Origin: Gymnogyps californianus
Lineage: Eukaryota; Chordata; Aves; Accipitriformes; Cathartidae
NCBI RefSeq assembly: GCF_018139145.2
Contig: NC_059479.1
Span: 3,720,001 to 3,784,000 of the forward strand
Reading direction: 5' to 3'
Length of the DNA stretch: 64,000 nucleotides
This document shows, piece after piece, positions 13,776 to 26,959 of this stretch. The translations under genes were made by a program, and so were the position numbers. How positions within the stretch are numbered: the stretch's first letter is position 1; each line of letters opens with the position of its first letter. The notes below the pieces were generated by a model, which saw only the letters and a program-made list of their open reading frames with translations, ran no database searches and was not told where the DNA came from.

Positions 13776-15717
13776 CTAGAGATTAGATGAGAGCACCTAA
13801 TGGCTAGGTTTGCTGAATGAGAAAAATATTCTGAAAGTCAAAGGTTGATTTAACGTGTAAGATGTCCAGGTGCTGTGGTAGGTATATATTCAGCTATTAC
13901 TGTGACCAAAAATGAAAGTGATTTTTAAAGGAAATACGAAGTTGGCTCCTAATATAGTTCAAGATTTTTTTGCATGTTATTTTTAGACTGGCATTAAATG
14001 AAACACAGTAGATTTCACTGCTGACCTTTTATGTGATTTAGGTTTACTCACAGGCTCTCCTCGTTTTGGCAGCATTCTAAATTTTTTGGAAGTCAGTCAT
14101 AACTTAGTGCAAGGAATCAAATGCCAGATATAAAAAATGGTGCATCTTCAGAATTAGTATATACCTTGCCAACGTTCCCCATACTGACACAACTTGTTGG
14201 AACTGTGCAAGTGTCTGCACTTACTGGTCCTTCATGGAAACTGGGGCTTGTGACAGTAAATCTTGTTGGAGAGCTTCTACAGTCATTCAGCTTCAATATA
14301 AAAGGATGTTAGGCATCCCTTTTGCAACCTCTCATTCTCTAGTAAAATCTCCAATGTCATTGAGTTCTGTGTAGATGCTTCAAGTTGGCAGGGGTTTGGA
14401 AGATTGCCCAAATGTGCAAGTGCGAAGTGCCGCAGACAGTATTTAATTCTTTCAAGCCATATTTTATATTACACAAAGTTCTTTTAGTATTAGTTTTTGA
14501 AAAGATTATAAATACATAATTCATTTATTTCACTACAAATTAACTCAGAAGATTACAATCTGTAACTTGAACTGTTCATAATAATTATTTCAAAAAATGG
14601 TAAATGATAAATTGTTGAAACTTGAGTGATCTGATTTTGTACTGTAGCATTACCTATCTGCTGTGGATGTCAAGATGTTCTCAAAGCCTCTCAAAGTCAA
14701 ACTAAACTATCTGGCTAGTTACAGTCACAGTGAAAATAAAAAGTACATGTATCTCAGTGGTTGTTTCGGTAAGTTGTTAAATGTGGGAAATATTAAGTAA
14801 TTAAAAAAAAAAAAAACCAAAAGCAAAAACCGCTTGGTTTGTGGTGAGTGAAGGTGTCAATGATTATCGTCACTGGAATATGAATCCTAGTTCCTTGCTT
14901 GCTGGCTGAAATTGTTGAGTTTAGAAGGATGTATGTTTTATCCTTTCTGGCAGGCAGCCCGACAAACTGTGTTCAAGATCTGAAAGTTAAGCTGTTTTAT
15001 TTCTGGCTTGTGCATCATCAACAGTAATAAAAACATGACAGACCAAAATTTTGACCTTATTTCCCTCTGTGAAATGCACGTGTTTCTGAAGACAGATTTT
15101 GGTCCTGCAGTAGAAAACAGTTAATTTCTTTGTTGATGGTCCTAAACCAGAAGAAATACCGTGTTCTAGATCAGTATTCTTGTCTTTGTATAGAAAAATA
15201 AATAGTGATAAAGTCACACACTTATTACTAAAAATGTTAGCAATAACCATTTGGAGTGCAGAAGGGAGCAGATCAGTTGTGCAAGAATGAACCATAATCC
15301 TGTGGTTATATTCCAAAATAGTATTGAACATTTAAAGGCTGTCCTCTCTTTTTGAGTTCACCAACATCGTGTGTGTTGAAATAATGATCTGTGCAGATTT
15401 TTGTAAGCCCTCTTTTGTCAACAGCGCATTCTGTAAGCTGTCAGGAGTAGGGGTCTCCCTGACCCAACTTTCCAATAAGAATGCAAAGGTATATTGTCTG
15501 CTCACTAGCTCAAACTTGCTGAGGTTTCTACAACAGTACCTTGAGTGACATGGAATAGAGGTCATTTATTACCTCTCAGGAAAGGGATTTCATATGCTTT
15601 TGACGTTGACGTAGATCCAAAAGAAAGTTCAGGTTTTAAATCTAAATTCGCTAATTCCAAGAACAATACTACACATAGTATAGAAGAAACTGAATAGGGA
15701 TTTATTACTTATTTCAT

Positions 15718-16080
15718 CCACTACAAGAACTAGAAGACATCAGAAGAAGGCAGCAAATGCCAAGTTAACCCCCCAAAACACACCTGCAAATAACATGAGG
15801 TAGTTTTCATACAGTGCATAGGCAAGCTGTGGAACTCCTTGCTACAGGATATTGTAGATGCAAAAAACTGACATCAGTTTAAGTTAATGGAAGAAAAATC
15901 TATTAAAGGTTATTAAATTTAAGGAAAATACCTCTGTTTCAGGAAGTTGCTAATGCATAAATTGTTGGAGAGTGTTACAGGAAATTGTCGCTATAGGTTT
16001 TCTTTGTATTTAAACTCTTCAGTAAGTATTGCTTTTGGCCCTTGTTGAAGACAAGGTATTAGGCTAGATGGACTGTAGCT
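15718..16080 (+). mobile_element. CR1/L3-like LINE 3' fragment, ancient
   Basis: The block contains in order a segment like 'actacaagaactagaagaca', a 'cttttcatacagtgcata'-like segment just upstream of 'gcaagctgtggaactccttgc', then 'tacaggatattgtagatgc', and near its end 'ggtattaggctagatggact'. This is the order seen in the C-terminal coding part and 3' end of old amniote CR1/L3 LINEs: the 'gtggaactcattgccacagga' block and the terminal 'actgggctagatggac' block. It is in the sense orientation relative to DACH2. It is heavily mutated and keeps no open frame. Ends are approximate. Confidence 0.75.
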
Positions 16081-19000
16081 GTTTGTATGCATTCTGGGAG
16101 CCATTATTCCTTTAGTTATATTGCCCCTCCCTCCGGAAATATCATGACTGATTTCCATTTAGGAAGCCATAACTATCTAACTATTGATAGGACGATTACA
16201 AGCTTTTCCCCACACCCCTTCATTATCACATAGTTAACTATCAGGTAACAAAGAAGCAAAGACTTCATTTATTAATTACCAGAGCTTTTCTCCAGCGTGT
16301 CACGTTCCTTCCTAGCCAAGAAGCAACTTGTTTTGATTAATATTTTTGCATGATTAAATCAGCAAAAGAAAAGAGGAGAATGGGTAAAGGTGGCTAACTT
16401 TGAGAAGTGCTTTTGAATATTAGTGTGTTTTTATGAAAATTAGTATAATTTGTATCTAACTTTCTAAAAATATGATGTTTCATCTTGCTAAATCTAACTT
16501 TAATGGCATGCTTTGATGGTCTAAGTTGAGTCAGGTGACCCATTGAGGTATGTTTGGTATTCTGAGTTTAGATGAAGATACTGCCACTTTGAGCAGTTTG
16601 TGTTTTTATCAAACTACTCCCTTACATCATATTGCATGTTATTTCCTTTTCCTGCATCTCTCTATTTGTTTTGCAACATTTTTCCCATTTTTTAATATTA
16701 GTTACTTGAGGAAAGGGCCATCCATATTTTAGCAGTTGTCTACAGAAGACTGTTTTGCCAAAAAGTTTTGGTTGCTGCAGCCAGTAGTTCTTCTACACTG
16801 GTCTTAGAAAGTAGGAGAAAACATCCTGCCATATTTTAGTCGCCATCACCATTTTTGTGTATGTAATTTGAAAGGATGAATGACCCAGTCTGTTGTTAGA
16901 GAGAGAGAGAACAGGTTCTATACTGCTATGAGTCTTTGACACTGAGCACCTGATTTTAGTTGTGAGATTTTGTTTTGACTGGAAAGGCCATTGTAGGACA
17001 GTCTTACTTTCCAAGGTAACTGACAATAAGAAGACTTTTCCGGTATTGTGCTTTAGCAGTATAATCATCGATCATAATTTAGGAACTTTAAAACGCATTG
17101 TATTTACCACCTTCTTATTTCTTTTTCTCTGTTCGTTTTAAGGAATTAATGGTTTGGGAGGGATGGTTAGGTTCCTAAATAAATATTACATCTCTGCTTT
17201 TACCTTCTAAAAAAGTATCTTCCTGGAATTAATTGTTCTTAATTAAAATGGCATCAAATATTCTGACATAGTCCCACTTATCTTCAATATCCTGTTGCTG
17301 TGAAATAAACTTTGATTTTGCTGTCATTAAGACTTTTCAAAAAGTTTAGAAATTATATTCAGATTTCAGATGCATTCTTATTGTATAATTATCAACAGAT
17401 TACTTCACCTAAGTTGTGACAGACATATTTTTTAAGTATGACTGACTGATGGACAGATTGGGAATTGCTGAATTAATGGGCATATTTCAAAGCTTTGGCA
17501 GGGCTAAGCAGTAATTACATCTGCTGAACCACTTGATAAGTTTTTGGAAGTAGCCCAGTAAAGCCATCACTGGATTTCTTGAGTTTTAATATCTTACCCT
17601 GTACACTTTCGTGGCTTTCTTGTAGGGCACAATCCAGAAGTTGATATAGCTGAATACACACAGCTAAACAAATCAATGCATTAAAGCTTTAAATGCATTG
17701 CAAATCTTCCATTTAGATTTTCAGATGGGTGTCATGCTTTTGGGGGCTGATTAAAAATCTCATTCCCATTTTAAAGTAAGAAAGTTTATTTGGGGGTGAT
17801 AAGGAATCACAGAAAGTGTCCACGCTTGCATGGTCTCCATAAATAACATCATCTGCTGCCAATATGAGGGACAGAATTTGGCGTTATAGAAGAACCCTAA
17901 GAAGTTTAAGAATTATAAATGGGTCATAAAACTGTTCCAGGTCAGGATTATGGTTTTCTGATAGGAAAGTGACAGTTTACCAGGAATATAACCTGGATGG
18001 TATCTTCCTGTCCTTACTGTAGTGAGATTCTCAGTTTATCAAATATGACAAAAATTGTTTTCTGCCTGATCTTCTCTTCCTGGGACATTCAGATGCTCTT
18101 CATGATTTCTTCATGATCATGCTTTCGTGATACCATGAAAAGAGTTGACAGAAAGTTGTAGGCTGAAGTATTTTCAGCAGAGGATATTCTATGTAGGCCA
18201 AAAAAATGACCATTTTTTTCCCAGTATTGAGGTGAGATTAGGGTATTGGTAAAAGCAAACAGTCTGGTGTCACCTGAAAACATTGGGGCTAGGAATGCTG
18301 GCAAATAGGCCCATGTTGTTTTAGGAGTACTGGGGTTCTAGATAAGCCAAAAAATTTCAAAGGTCTTGTGTGTGCTGGGCACTTATAAAAGAAGTTAGAG
18401 GTGATAAATACTTTGAAATTATCAGTGCTGAAATAGCAATGCACTGAATACTTTTTTCTTTGCAGCTGATGTTATGCTTAATATGCCCAACAGCATGAAA
18501 AATGTGTTTAAAAATAATTTTAGAATAAAATTGGACAGTGAAGATGGTATTGCTTTTAACAATTTGAGTTCAATTTTTCAGAAATGTATCACAACAAAAA
18601 ATAAAATGACAGACATAGATTGAAACAGTGTGGTTGTTCAATTCAAAGGTGCCTCTGACAGAGTGGATTTCATTTAGCTAGCCCAGACAGTTTTAAGGCT
18701 GATAAAATGAATTTGAAACCAAATGAAAAGAAACTGTCACCAAATTGAACTTTGATTGCTTTCTGGAGACCTTCCAATACCTAAAAACAAGACACTAATT
18801 TAAATGTCACAAATATATCTTCACCAAAAAAAGTTTTGGGGATTTTGTTTTGAAGAACACAAATGCACAGAGGGTTTATTACTAGAAATCATGTAGCTTT
18901 AAGAGTTATCTTATAAAATTACTAAAATGAAAGATGAGTGAGTAGCAGCCTTTTCAGAAAAATGAAGCTGAGCTTATCATCTGCATTTCCTTCAACTAAA

Positions 19001-21039
19001 CAAAATGAAACTTAAACAGAGGCACTTTGCTTAGACATGTACATGCTTGTAAATAAACTTGCAGTGGGTCTGTTAGTACAGTGTATGTCAGCAGCAGCAT
19101 GTGTATGTATTGCTTAGGCTGATTTTTCCTATTTCTTTGTGTTACCTGTGATTTAACTCCCTGTGCATCTGAACTCATCTGAATTTGCTGTTCGCAGGGA
19201 CCTGGGAACAGAGACACACAGAATTTGGCCACTGGGCTGTAAAATGGCATTAAGGGAATGCTTACCTCTCACCACATTTTAATTTAGAAGTGAATGGACT
19301 GGAGTTTGTTACATTAGTTTTGCTTTTGCATAGTTGAACATAAGTGTAATTCATGCACTGATAAATAAGCTCTCTCAAGTAACCTGTTAGGACTGGTAAA
19401 TACCGGACTTTAATTTTTAAGTATATCGTAAAGAACTCTTTCTCTTACCAACTCCATGTAGTGTCCGTCTTTATCTGTGCCCTTTGAAACATACACTACG
19501 TTTCTGCGTAGATGACTGTGTACAATGCAGACAATCAGGCCTTTTTTTTCATCCTTATTGTGCATTTAGCTGCAAATCTGAAAGCAGAACTGTACACCAC
19601 ACATTCGCTCTGTGGCCTGAACTGGATGGTTCAAGCAGGTCAGACCTTTTTTTAGCTGCTTCTGCTGGGCAGTCAGTGCATTCTGCAATCTTTTAGGATG
19701 GCTGGCCAGCTTATAGCTCTGCCTTTTTCTTCCCACTTCGGTGTGGCTATGTGAAGGAAACCACAGTCTCTGTGCTTGCTTCTGACAAGCGTCAGGAGCT
19801 CTGGAAGATGGAGGTTCTTTCTCTTGCCCTTTTTTAATGCTGAGTACAATCTGTTCTGGGACAAGATCGACTAGAATGCAAACAAGATAAGGAAAAATTA
19901 CCTTTTTGTCCTTTAGTTTTATCTGTTGGAGAGAAGGTCATATGGGTAGTGGGTAATAGAGTTAAACGTAAAGCTTTTTGTGAAGTGTATAAATGATGTA
20001 TTGGCATTTTGACAGATCAACAGACTTCTGAGTGCTCTAATAATATTCCTGTGAAACTTATGAATCAAGTTACTAATATTTTAAAATGAAATATTCTTTC
20101 TCATTTAAAATAAAAAAAAGCTGTATTTCCCTTCATATACAAGAGGTAAAGTAAGTTCCATTGCTGTTTTCTGTTGTCTCATTTTCCATAGTGGTGTACG
20201 TTTGCTTTCTTTTTTCGTATTTTTTCCCCCTTTTGTTTCATATATACCTAAAAGAAATGACTTGAACTTCGTCTCTCTATATGCAGTAGTACAGATCATT
20301 GTTTAATTTTAGACTCCTTATCTTCTATATTAAAAAGAGTGAGAGCCTTCATTAGCTTAGTGTGGACAAAGTAATTATTTTTTCCTCATACAAATTTCTT
20401 CAAAGACCAAACCTTTTGAATATAATGAGAGAAAAAAATTTCAACTCCTGTAAATTTATTTCTTTGTGGTGTATTGCGTGATTCATATCATAAAGTTTCA
20501 TTTTTAGTTTCACCTGTAAGCTCATCATACCAAAGACAGGATTTAGAATCAAAACATGAGATCTTTGCCTTATTGATGGCACCTATTTGGACAAAAAATG
20601 ACAATGAACAGCAATCTCCTGAAAAATTGTGGCTAAACCTAAATTTGACGTATTAAGGAGGATTTATTTTTTATAGATATATTCACTTCTAATTGTTACG
20701 GTAACAATTTGAAAATACACTTTTATATATATATGTCAAATATGTACTTGCTGATATAACATGCTGACAACTGTGTTACTAAATAAGAAAATGTGTGTGC
20801 TCAAAAATGGATTCTTTTTTTTGAAGTTACATGATAGTAAAAGGACTGAGTATATTACCACAGGTTTGCATTTTACGTATTTGGTTTATAATGTGAATCT
20901 AGTTCTGGCTTACTATTAATTTATATGTAAATTTTTCTTACTGTATGGGAATAGATGCTGCAGGGAAGGATGGAAGTTTTTTTTTAAAACTATTATTTTT
21001 TAGCTGTGCGAAGGGACTGTGGGTAGGATGATTTGAAAG

Positions 21040-21225
21040 TGTCTATGGTATAGAGCACAGGAGTAGGACCTGTGAGACCTGACTTCTCTTCCAGTTTCAC
21101 CGTTAGTCTACCAGGTAACAGGGAGGAAGTTGCTTCATAATTCTGCACCTCAACTTTCCCACTTGTAAGCTGGAGATAATCATACTGCCCTTATAAAACA
21201 CGTCACAAATGAATAGTTCTAGGTA
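21040..21225 (+). mobile_element. MIR-type (CORE) SINE remnant
   Basis: The sequence follows the MIR layout. It has a 'tatggtatagagcacaggag' head derived from tRNA, then 'gacctgacttctcttccag', a degraded centre, and a 3' half with 'tctgcacctcaactttccca', 'ttgtaagctggagataat' and 'catactgcccttataaaaca'. These match the conserved MIR phrases for the 'tctgtgcctcagtttccc' and 'atctgtaaaatggggataat' blocks. A MIR copy in a bird genome is ancient and inactive. Boundaries are approximate. Confidence 0.75.
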
Positions 21226-21499
21226 AGAAGTTGTTCTAATTATTATCTTCTTTTTAAGGGACTTGTTGCTACATAGTATATGCAGTCCAGATTAGGTGAT
21301 GAAGCTGTTATCTATGTGGTATACTGCAGACTACAGGATACATTTCATTTAACATGCACTTTTATTACACATCATATGCTCAGCAGTATTATTTTTTTTC
21401 TTTCTTTGAGGAGAAGTGACAGGGAATATAAGAATACAGGAATGGTCTGTAGAGATAAGTGTATTGCAATTTATTCTTGTGTTGCTGGCACTGAATACT

Positions 21500-21562
21500 G
21501 GAGCAGATTTACAAGTGGAATTTGCAGGGAAAAAAGTTATTATTGTCCCCATCTGTAAGGAA
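21500..21562 (-). mobile_element. Possible inverted MIR 3' fragment
   Basis: On the minus strand this short block reads like a MIR tail, with a 'cagttttcc' start, an 'agatggggacaataataa' core and a 'cagtgcc'-like end further on. It lies just upstream of a + strand MIR fragment. The match is short and diverged, so it could be coincidental. Confidence 0.35.
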
Positions 21563-21611
21563 AACTGGTCCAGTGATTTGGACTGTACAACATAATTTAA
21601 ATTCAGTTTCC

Positions 21612-21750
21612 TGTTCCATTGCAGGTTTCCTGTATTTCCTTAAGCAAGTCACTTCTCTGTGCAGTGCTATTCTCCATCTGTAAAATAGGAATAATTGTAC
21701 TTTCCTACGGAACATGCAACAGTTGTAAAGCTGGGCACAGAAAGCTGGTA
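21612..21750 (+). mobile_element. MIR-type SINE remnant, 3' half
   Basis: It contains 'ttaagcaagtcacttctctg', then 'ctccatctgtaaaatagga' and 'ataattgtactttcctac', then 'gtaaagctgggcac'. These are the 'gggcaagtcacttaacctct', 'catctgtaaaatggggataa' and 'taaagcacttagcac' parts of MIR in the right order. The tRNA-derived head is not recognisable. It is old and non-coding. Confidence 0.7.
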
Positions 21751-23786
21751 GAGCACTCTGATACTACAGCTTCAGGGCCACAGAAGTATGGTGGGTAGAT
21801 GCACGAGGCTTTGGAAAGACAAGAGAAACTTCCAGAAATAAGTAAATGAGCTAAGAATTTAGACCATCTGTGCCTGGGGTTGGAAGTATTGAAGAAAAAC
21901 AAATGGGGTGAGGGAGACTTTTAGATGAAGAGTGCAGTTTTTTCTTTTCATTCAAGAATCTCTGACAAACTGTCTTGTGCACAGTTTTCGTGGCCACTGC
22001 CCTGATACGTGAAGTTACATGTACAAAATCTATTTCTAAGCAAAAAATTCATGCTAAGATACATGCTGTGTCTTTTGAGGAAGAATAAAGTGTAAATGTT
22101 AAACTTAAATTTACTGAAAAAGCATATGGAGAAAAATAAAACTCACTTGGTAAAATCAAATGCTAAGCATTTTCTCAGAAAATCTTTTTTAAATTACACA
22201 TTTAACTTGAGAAATACTTTACCAAATAATACCACCTCTGTTTCACAATAGTCAGAATGAACAACTTCTATACTCTCAGTCAAATGTTATTTGAAAGAAC
22301 TGATATACAGTATAGTAAATAACAAAGATGCTGACACAGCCTTAACTGGAGTAGTTCTTCTAATTACTGTACTATGCCATGTTATATTAATATCACATAG
22401 CATAATTTAGTGTATCTTTCTTTGTCAATGTATTACTCATCATTTTACAAATTACAGATCTTTTATAGGAAGGTAATTCATACTTGGACATAGTGCTAAA
22501 ATGATGGAGTGATTTCCTTTTTTCTCAATCATTGATCTTTCAAACTTTTTCATTTAGCCATATTAATCATGTTTATTAGCTAAGTGTTGTAATAAAGAAT
22601 GGAATTTTTCTGTTACTTTCATATTCAATTAAAATGGTTTTTTGCATGCTGCCTCTATCTGTTGCATCACAGTAATCTACTTACTTATTCTAATTGAAAT
22701 TCTTGTTCATAAATTCAAAACAAAGTCAATACTGCAGTTACACATTTTCCTAACAATCTGTAATCTAATTGAAAATGTGGGGCGTACCTGAGGAGGAAGT
22801 GTACTTAAAATACTTTTTACTCTAGAAATGTTCAATCTAACTTTTTTAAGGTGGTTTGTTTTGTGGACCAGATATGTTTCAGAATTCACTAACATGTTCT
22901 ACTTAACTGCTGTTTAAAAGGAACTTGTTGTTATTCAAGTGTCTGAGTGTAATACCGAAGAAAACTACAATCTGTAAAATGGCTGCAGAACACCCTCTCT
23001 TCAGAAGACCAAACAGATATTCTGGACCAAACACATGAGTGCTTAGTTTGCTATACTTTTTTGTTGTTGTAGACGGTAATTACTGTGCATGATAGATAAC
23101 TAGACTCTTTAAATTTAGATTCCTGAATACTGATGGTTTCCAAGCCCAACCTAATGCCTGGCTTGTTTAACCTAGCGAAGTGAAGTGTTTCACTTAGAAC
23201 ATCCCCAGGATCAAAGCTAGCGGTGGAGGGAAAGCTATTTAAGCTGAAAGATAACATAGCAGCGGGATAAATTGTTGTAACCTGTTCAGGGATGAATTTA
23301 AGCTAGAATGCTAGTGAGCATTGGAGGGAGTGAATAGCAGAGCAACTCTCCAGTAAGATTAACAGCGGTGAGAGACCTGACGAGCCCAAGAGTGGACACC
23401 GATTAGTCTCTGGCAGGGACTGGGTGGCCTGATTCCCTGTGATAGCAGGAGATTGTGATTCAGTGTTTCAGATGTTCCCTTTCTGCCTTATTTACTTAAT
23501 TATGACTGATGTTTACTTGGATGATTTTATCCTTAAACATTTAGCTTTTCCTGTTTCCAGAAACTAGTGTTGTGAAGGTAGGCGATGCTGAAAGTTTCTA
23601 ATCATATTTTTTGCCTGATGCATATTTATTCATTTATTAAAAGAAAATTCAGGTGTAGGTTTCAGTGCTGTGTTTGTGCTAGATGCTTCTCTATGGTAAA
23701 GAGTATTAGCTCGTTGCTAACCAAGCAAAATGTCTTTTAAAGAAAAGTATATGCCATTTATGGCTTGTCTGTACGCTGTTTTGCAG

Positions 23787-23942
23787 GTGGGAGTGAATCC
23801 TCCTGGGATAAAGACAAGCTTCAGTCTCCCATTACAACAGGATCACAGCATAGCATTGGTCATCCCACGCTGTCAGGACAGTCGAGCCTTGGAAGTGCGC
23901 ACCCGCTCAGTCCTCTCCAGCAGAATCACCTGCTCACCAACA
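23787..23942 (+). CDS. DACH2: DACH2 internal exon, central linker (first of four)
   Basis: DACH2 is a nuclear transcriptional cofactor of the Ski/Sno/Dac family. It works with Six and Eya proteins in muscle, eye and limb development. This 156-bp exon follows TTGCAG and is followed by the donor GTATGT. It enters in phase 1 (the first base of a glycine codon comes from the upstream exon) and leaves in phase 1. It encodes GSESSWDKDKLQSP near its start and SPLQQNHLLTN at its end. Both motifs are characteristic of DACH2 in the segment before the conserved LPFMMMPHP block. The middle is Ser/Gly/His-rich and probably disordered. Because the length is a multiple of three, skipping it would keep the frame. 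If the following intron were retained, translation would stop shortly after, near 23980. Confidence 0.95.
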
Positions 23943-26786
23943 GTATGTACTGTGCTCTTATGGGGAAAAAAAGAACGTAGAGCCCTGCTTGGAAGCTGGG
24001 CTTGCATTCCTTCCCAACCTCCTGGAGGCTGGGGAAATGGATGGGAGACCCATGAGCGACAGGAGGGTCAGTCCTCCCACTGTCTGCTGCACTTGTGCAT
24101 CATGTCCAAGCTGCCCACTGGGATACAGCTGCCCTCTTTGAATAGTCACCCACTATTCAAGGACTGTCAGTCCTTAATTGACGTTTCCATGGCCTGGACT
24201 GAAGGGAAAAATAACTATAAAGTTGCCTAAAATTTTAACTGTATGAGAAGATTCTTTTCCAGGTGAAAATGCTGACCACCAAATAAAAATGTGAGAGCCA
24301 GGAATAAAAGCAAAATGTCTAGTTGAAAGCAAGCAGAAGCAGTCCCTCTGCCTTATTTTGCCTTGTACCTGCCAGGTGTGGGCAAGGTCATCCATTGCAC
24401 CCAGCTATCCAAAGCAACTGGAATAAAATGACACAGATAAAGTTTGGATTTGGAACTAAAGCTCCCTTCAAACCCATCTCTTTTCCTTCCCTTAGGAAGG
24501 GAGCAGGTGGGAAACCAGCAGTTCCCCTTCTCCTTTGCACCCAGAGAGGGAAGGAAGGGAAGGGAAAGTTATTCCAAGAAAGATGTTCAGGATTAATATT
24601 TTTAAAGTTAGTAAGGAGTAAAATTAATTGTAACAGATGATGGTGGATGAAGAATGAAAATCTCACTATTTCTGAATTCTTGTTATTTGTTTAAACTGTT
24701 CATCCTCAAAGTTTTAAAACTTGATTTTTGTTGTTAGTTTTAATGGATGAATGACATTTCTGGCTCCTTGCACAATTTTAGGAGCAGATAGTTCCTTGCT
24801 ACCTATGTAGGGCCCCAGACTTGAACAAACCAAAGCTATTGAAATGACTCCTACAATATGGGTCTGTTTTGTTCATGGACCTGAGCATTTTGGGTTACGT
24901 GTCAGTAGTTAAGAATCACCAGATCATAGGACTCAATTCACTGTAGCTTATCCTTTCATTTTATATTCTTGCATGATTCCATACCTGTATATATTTTACA
25001 TACAGGGATATTGTGTTCTTTGCTGTTAAAGAAAACTTTAAAGATATTTTCCAGTAGATTTTTGTAGTAGACAAATGTCTATAGGCTATTAAAGGGTTTA
25101 TTGAATGTCAGACATTATGTCCAATGATTTGCAAGTGTAGGATATATTTTCTTCATAGTCCTCTGAAATGTTTGACGGATTGTGTCTTAAAACTGGTGAT
25201 GTGCTGTTAAATTCTGTTTGTAGTTTGCATTTAGTTTGCATGTCAATTGGACTTTAAGTAGACATACAACTCAATGTGGCCAGATGGTGTCTGGGAGTTT
25301 TGGAACTCTATAGAGTATGAGGAAAGATTATTGGGCTGTTAAGGGAGATATGCAGGGGAACAAAGGCTTATGGATTTAAGCACCGAAGGGGATTGTCAGT
25401 ATGGTTTAACATGAAGGGAGATGTATGTGGGCTTTGCTTATTACCTATCATAATTAATACTGGTGTGGATCACCATATAAAATATATAGTGAATCATAAG
25501 ACATCACAGTTGTTGATCATGATATACTCAATCTAATCAGAAATAGTGTGGGAGCTCAGAATATATACAATTCTGCCTTTTGTGGTGGGTGCAGTGGTGT
25601 TTTTATATCACTGTAGTCAAATTGTACTGGAATGACATAAGCTATATCAGTCAATGATATTTTTTATTGTGGGTTCTGTCATACACCAAAATGGTGACTG
25701 GCCTTCTCATTTAAAATACCTAAGATAGAGCCAAAAGTTAAAAAACTTTTAGAAATAATTAATGTGAATAGCATATGGTTATGACTGCCTATATGATTGT
25801 TATTTACTACTTGTACCTGAATTTTTTTTAATGAGAATTTGTAAGCTAAATTTCATTTAGAAAAATGATAAGACATTTTGTCTGGCAGAACGAGTGCTGT
25901 TTTTTCTGAAAAAATTATTTTGGATGCCCAAAGGTAGCTATCTTCAAGTGGTCTCTCTAAAGAATTCTTAAAAGCAAAATAACCTGAAACAATTTTTTCC
26001 GTTAATTGATGTCTTGGTCTTGCTTTCCATTGTAGTCATTACTAAATACAACAAGTAATACACATGCTGAAATAGATATTAATGAAACACGAGAATCCAA
26101 TTCTTGCTAGCAGTAACATCACCCTTTTGGCAATGTCAAGATCTGCAAGTTGGTCCAAATGAATTTCATACCTTCTTAAATTGTTTTATATCCATAGCAG
26201 AAGACGATTTAAAGTGACTTTTTGGAAATTAAAACCTCTGGCAACAATTTTAACCTCTCATTACATGTTCCAGTTCACAGACCTTCTGTACGGCAGTTCA
26301 GTAGTGTCTGTAGTCCAACTCACAGCTTCCTGTATTCAAGAAATAGTGCTAATATAAAAATCTAGTCTCAGATTGCTGTGTATGTGAACTAATAATAGTA
26401 AGAGAACTTGGTAGGAGTATATTGTCAGATAAAATTATTTATAAATATCCGTCTGATGTATTGGAAAAACATGCAAATATCTGCATGTTTTGTGGTTTTT
26501 TTCCTTATTGCTCTTAAAGAGATCGCTGAACTTATGCACTGTTGTATATTCATTTTGCTAATAGTGTGTTATTTTATAGCTGTATGTTTCTTTTCCTAAT
26601 ACAAACCATACAGCCTTTTCTGGAATGCAAAGACAATTATTCCCTATGTAACATCAAAATTATTAACACATAATAATATTGAGTTTGACTAGTCAATGTT
26701 CCAGTAGAATATAGACTCTAAAAATTAAGGTGTTGGGTTATGAAATGAGGGACTGACACACATAACCTGCCCATGCTCTCTTTTAG
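23943..26786 (+). other. DACH2: DACH2 intron
   Basis: A 2.84-kb intron with donor GTATGT and acceptor CTCTTTTAG. It joins phase 1 to phase 1: the terminal A of the upstream exon plus GG of the next makes an arginine codon, giving LLTN-R-IDLPF. A purine-rich tract (about 24543-24569, GGGAAGGAAGGGAAGGG type) is the only low-complexity element noted. No transposon was recognised. Confidence 0.9.
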
Positions 26787-26959
26787 GGATAGACCTGCCG
26801 TTTATGATGATGCCCCACCCTCTGCTTCCCGTCAGCCTACCTCCCGCTTCGGTTGCAATGGCAATGAATCAGATGAACCACCTCAATACAATAGCTAACA
26901 TGGCTGCAGCAGCCCAAATGCACAGTCCTCTTTCCAGGGCAGGGGCCTCTGTTATAAAG
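26787..26959 (+). CDS. DACH2: DACH2 internal exon, conserved MMMPHP segment
   Basis: This 173-bp exon lies between CTCTTTTAG and the strong donor GTAAGA. It enters in phase 1 and leaves in phase 0, and encodes 57 full codons. It begins IDLPFMMMPHPLLPV and continues with PPASVAMAMNQMNHLNTIAN, an alanine run, and SPLSRAGASVIK. This is the most conserved part of the DACH1/DACH2 linker. LLPV, AMNQMNHLN and SPLSRAG point to DACH2 rather than DACH1, which has related but different residues there. No enzymatic motif is expected. Its function is presumed to be in cofactor interaction and linker spacing. Skipping this exon would break the frame, so it should be constitutive. No abnormal residue was seen. 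Confidence 0.97.

Larger units (their letters stand above)
1..23786 (+). other. DACH2: DACH2 upstream intron (partial)
   Basis: This stretch is AT-rich and non-coding. I see no exon matching the DACH2 N-terminal parts: the Ski/Sno/Dac box, or the methionine- and lysine-rich segment that should precede the exon at 23787. It ends in a good splice acceptor (pyrimidine-rich run, then TTGCAG at 23781-23786). It is therefore read as the 3' part of one large intron, or possibly introns around a short exon I failed to recognise. It contains an old CR1 fragment (6400-6762), a CR1/L3-like fragment (15718-16080), MIR remnants (21040-21750), an unnamed old repeat (13700-13775) and homopolymer runs. The remaining sequence shows no recognisable element. 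Short open frames here are what chance gives in AT-rich DNA. Confidence 0.8.

Noticed and set aside
23730..24230. 166-codon + strand open frame overlapping the first DACH2 exon
   Set aside because: It is in a different frame from the DACH2 coding frame. The correct frame matches known DACH2 motifs and splice phases; this one does not.
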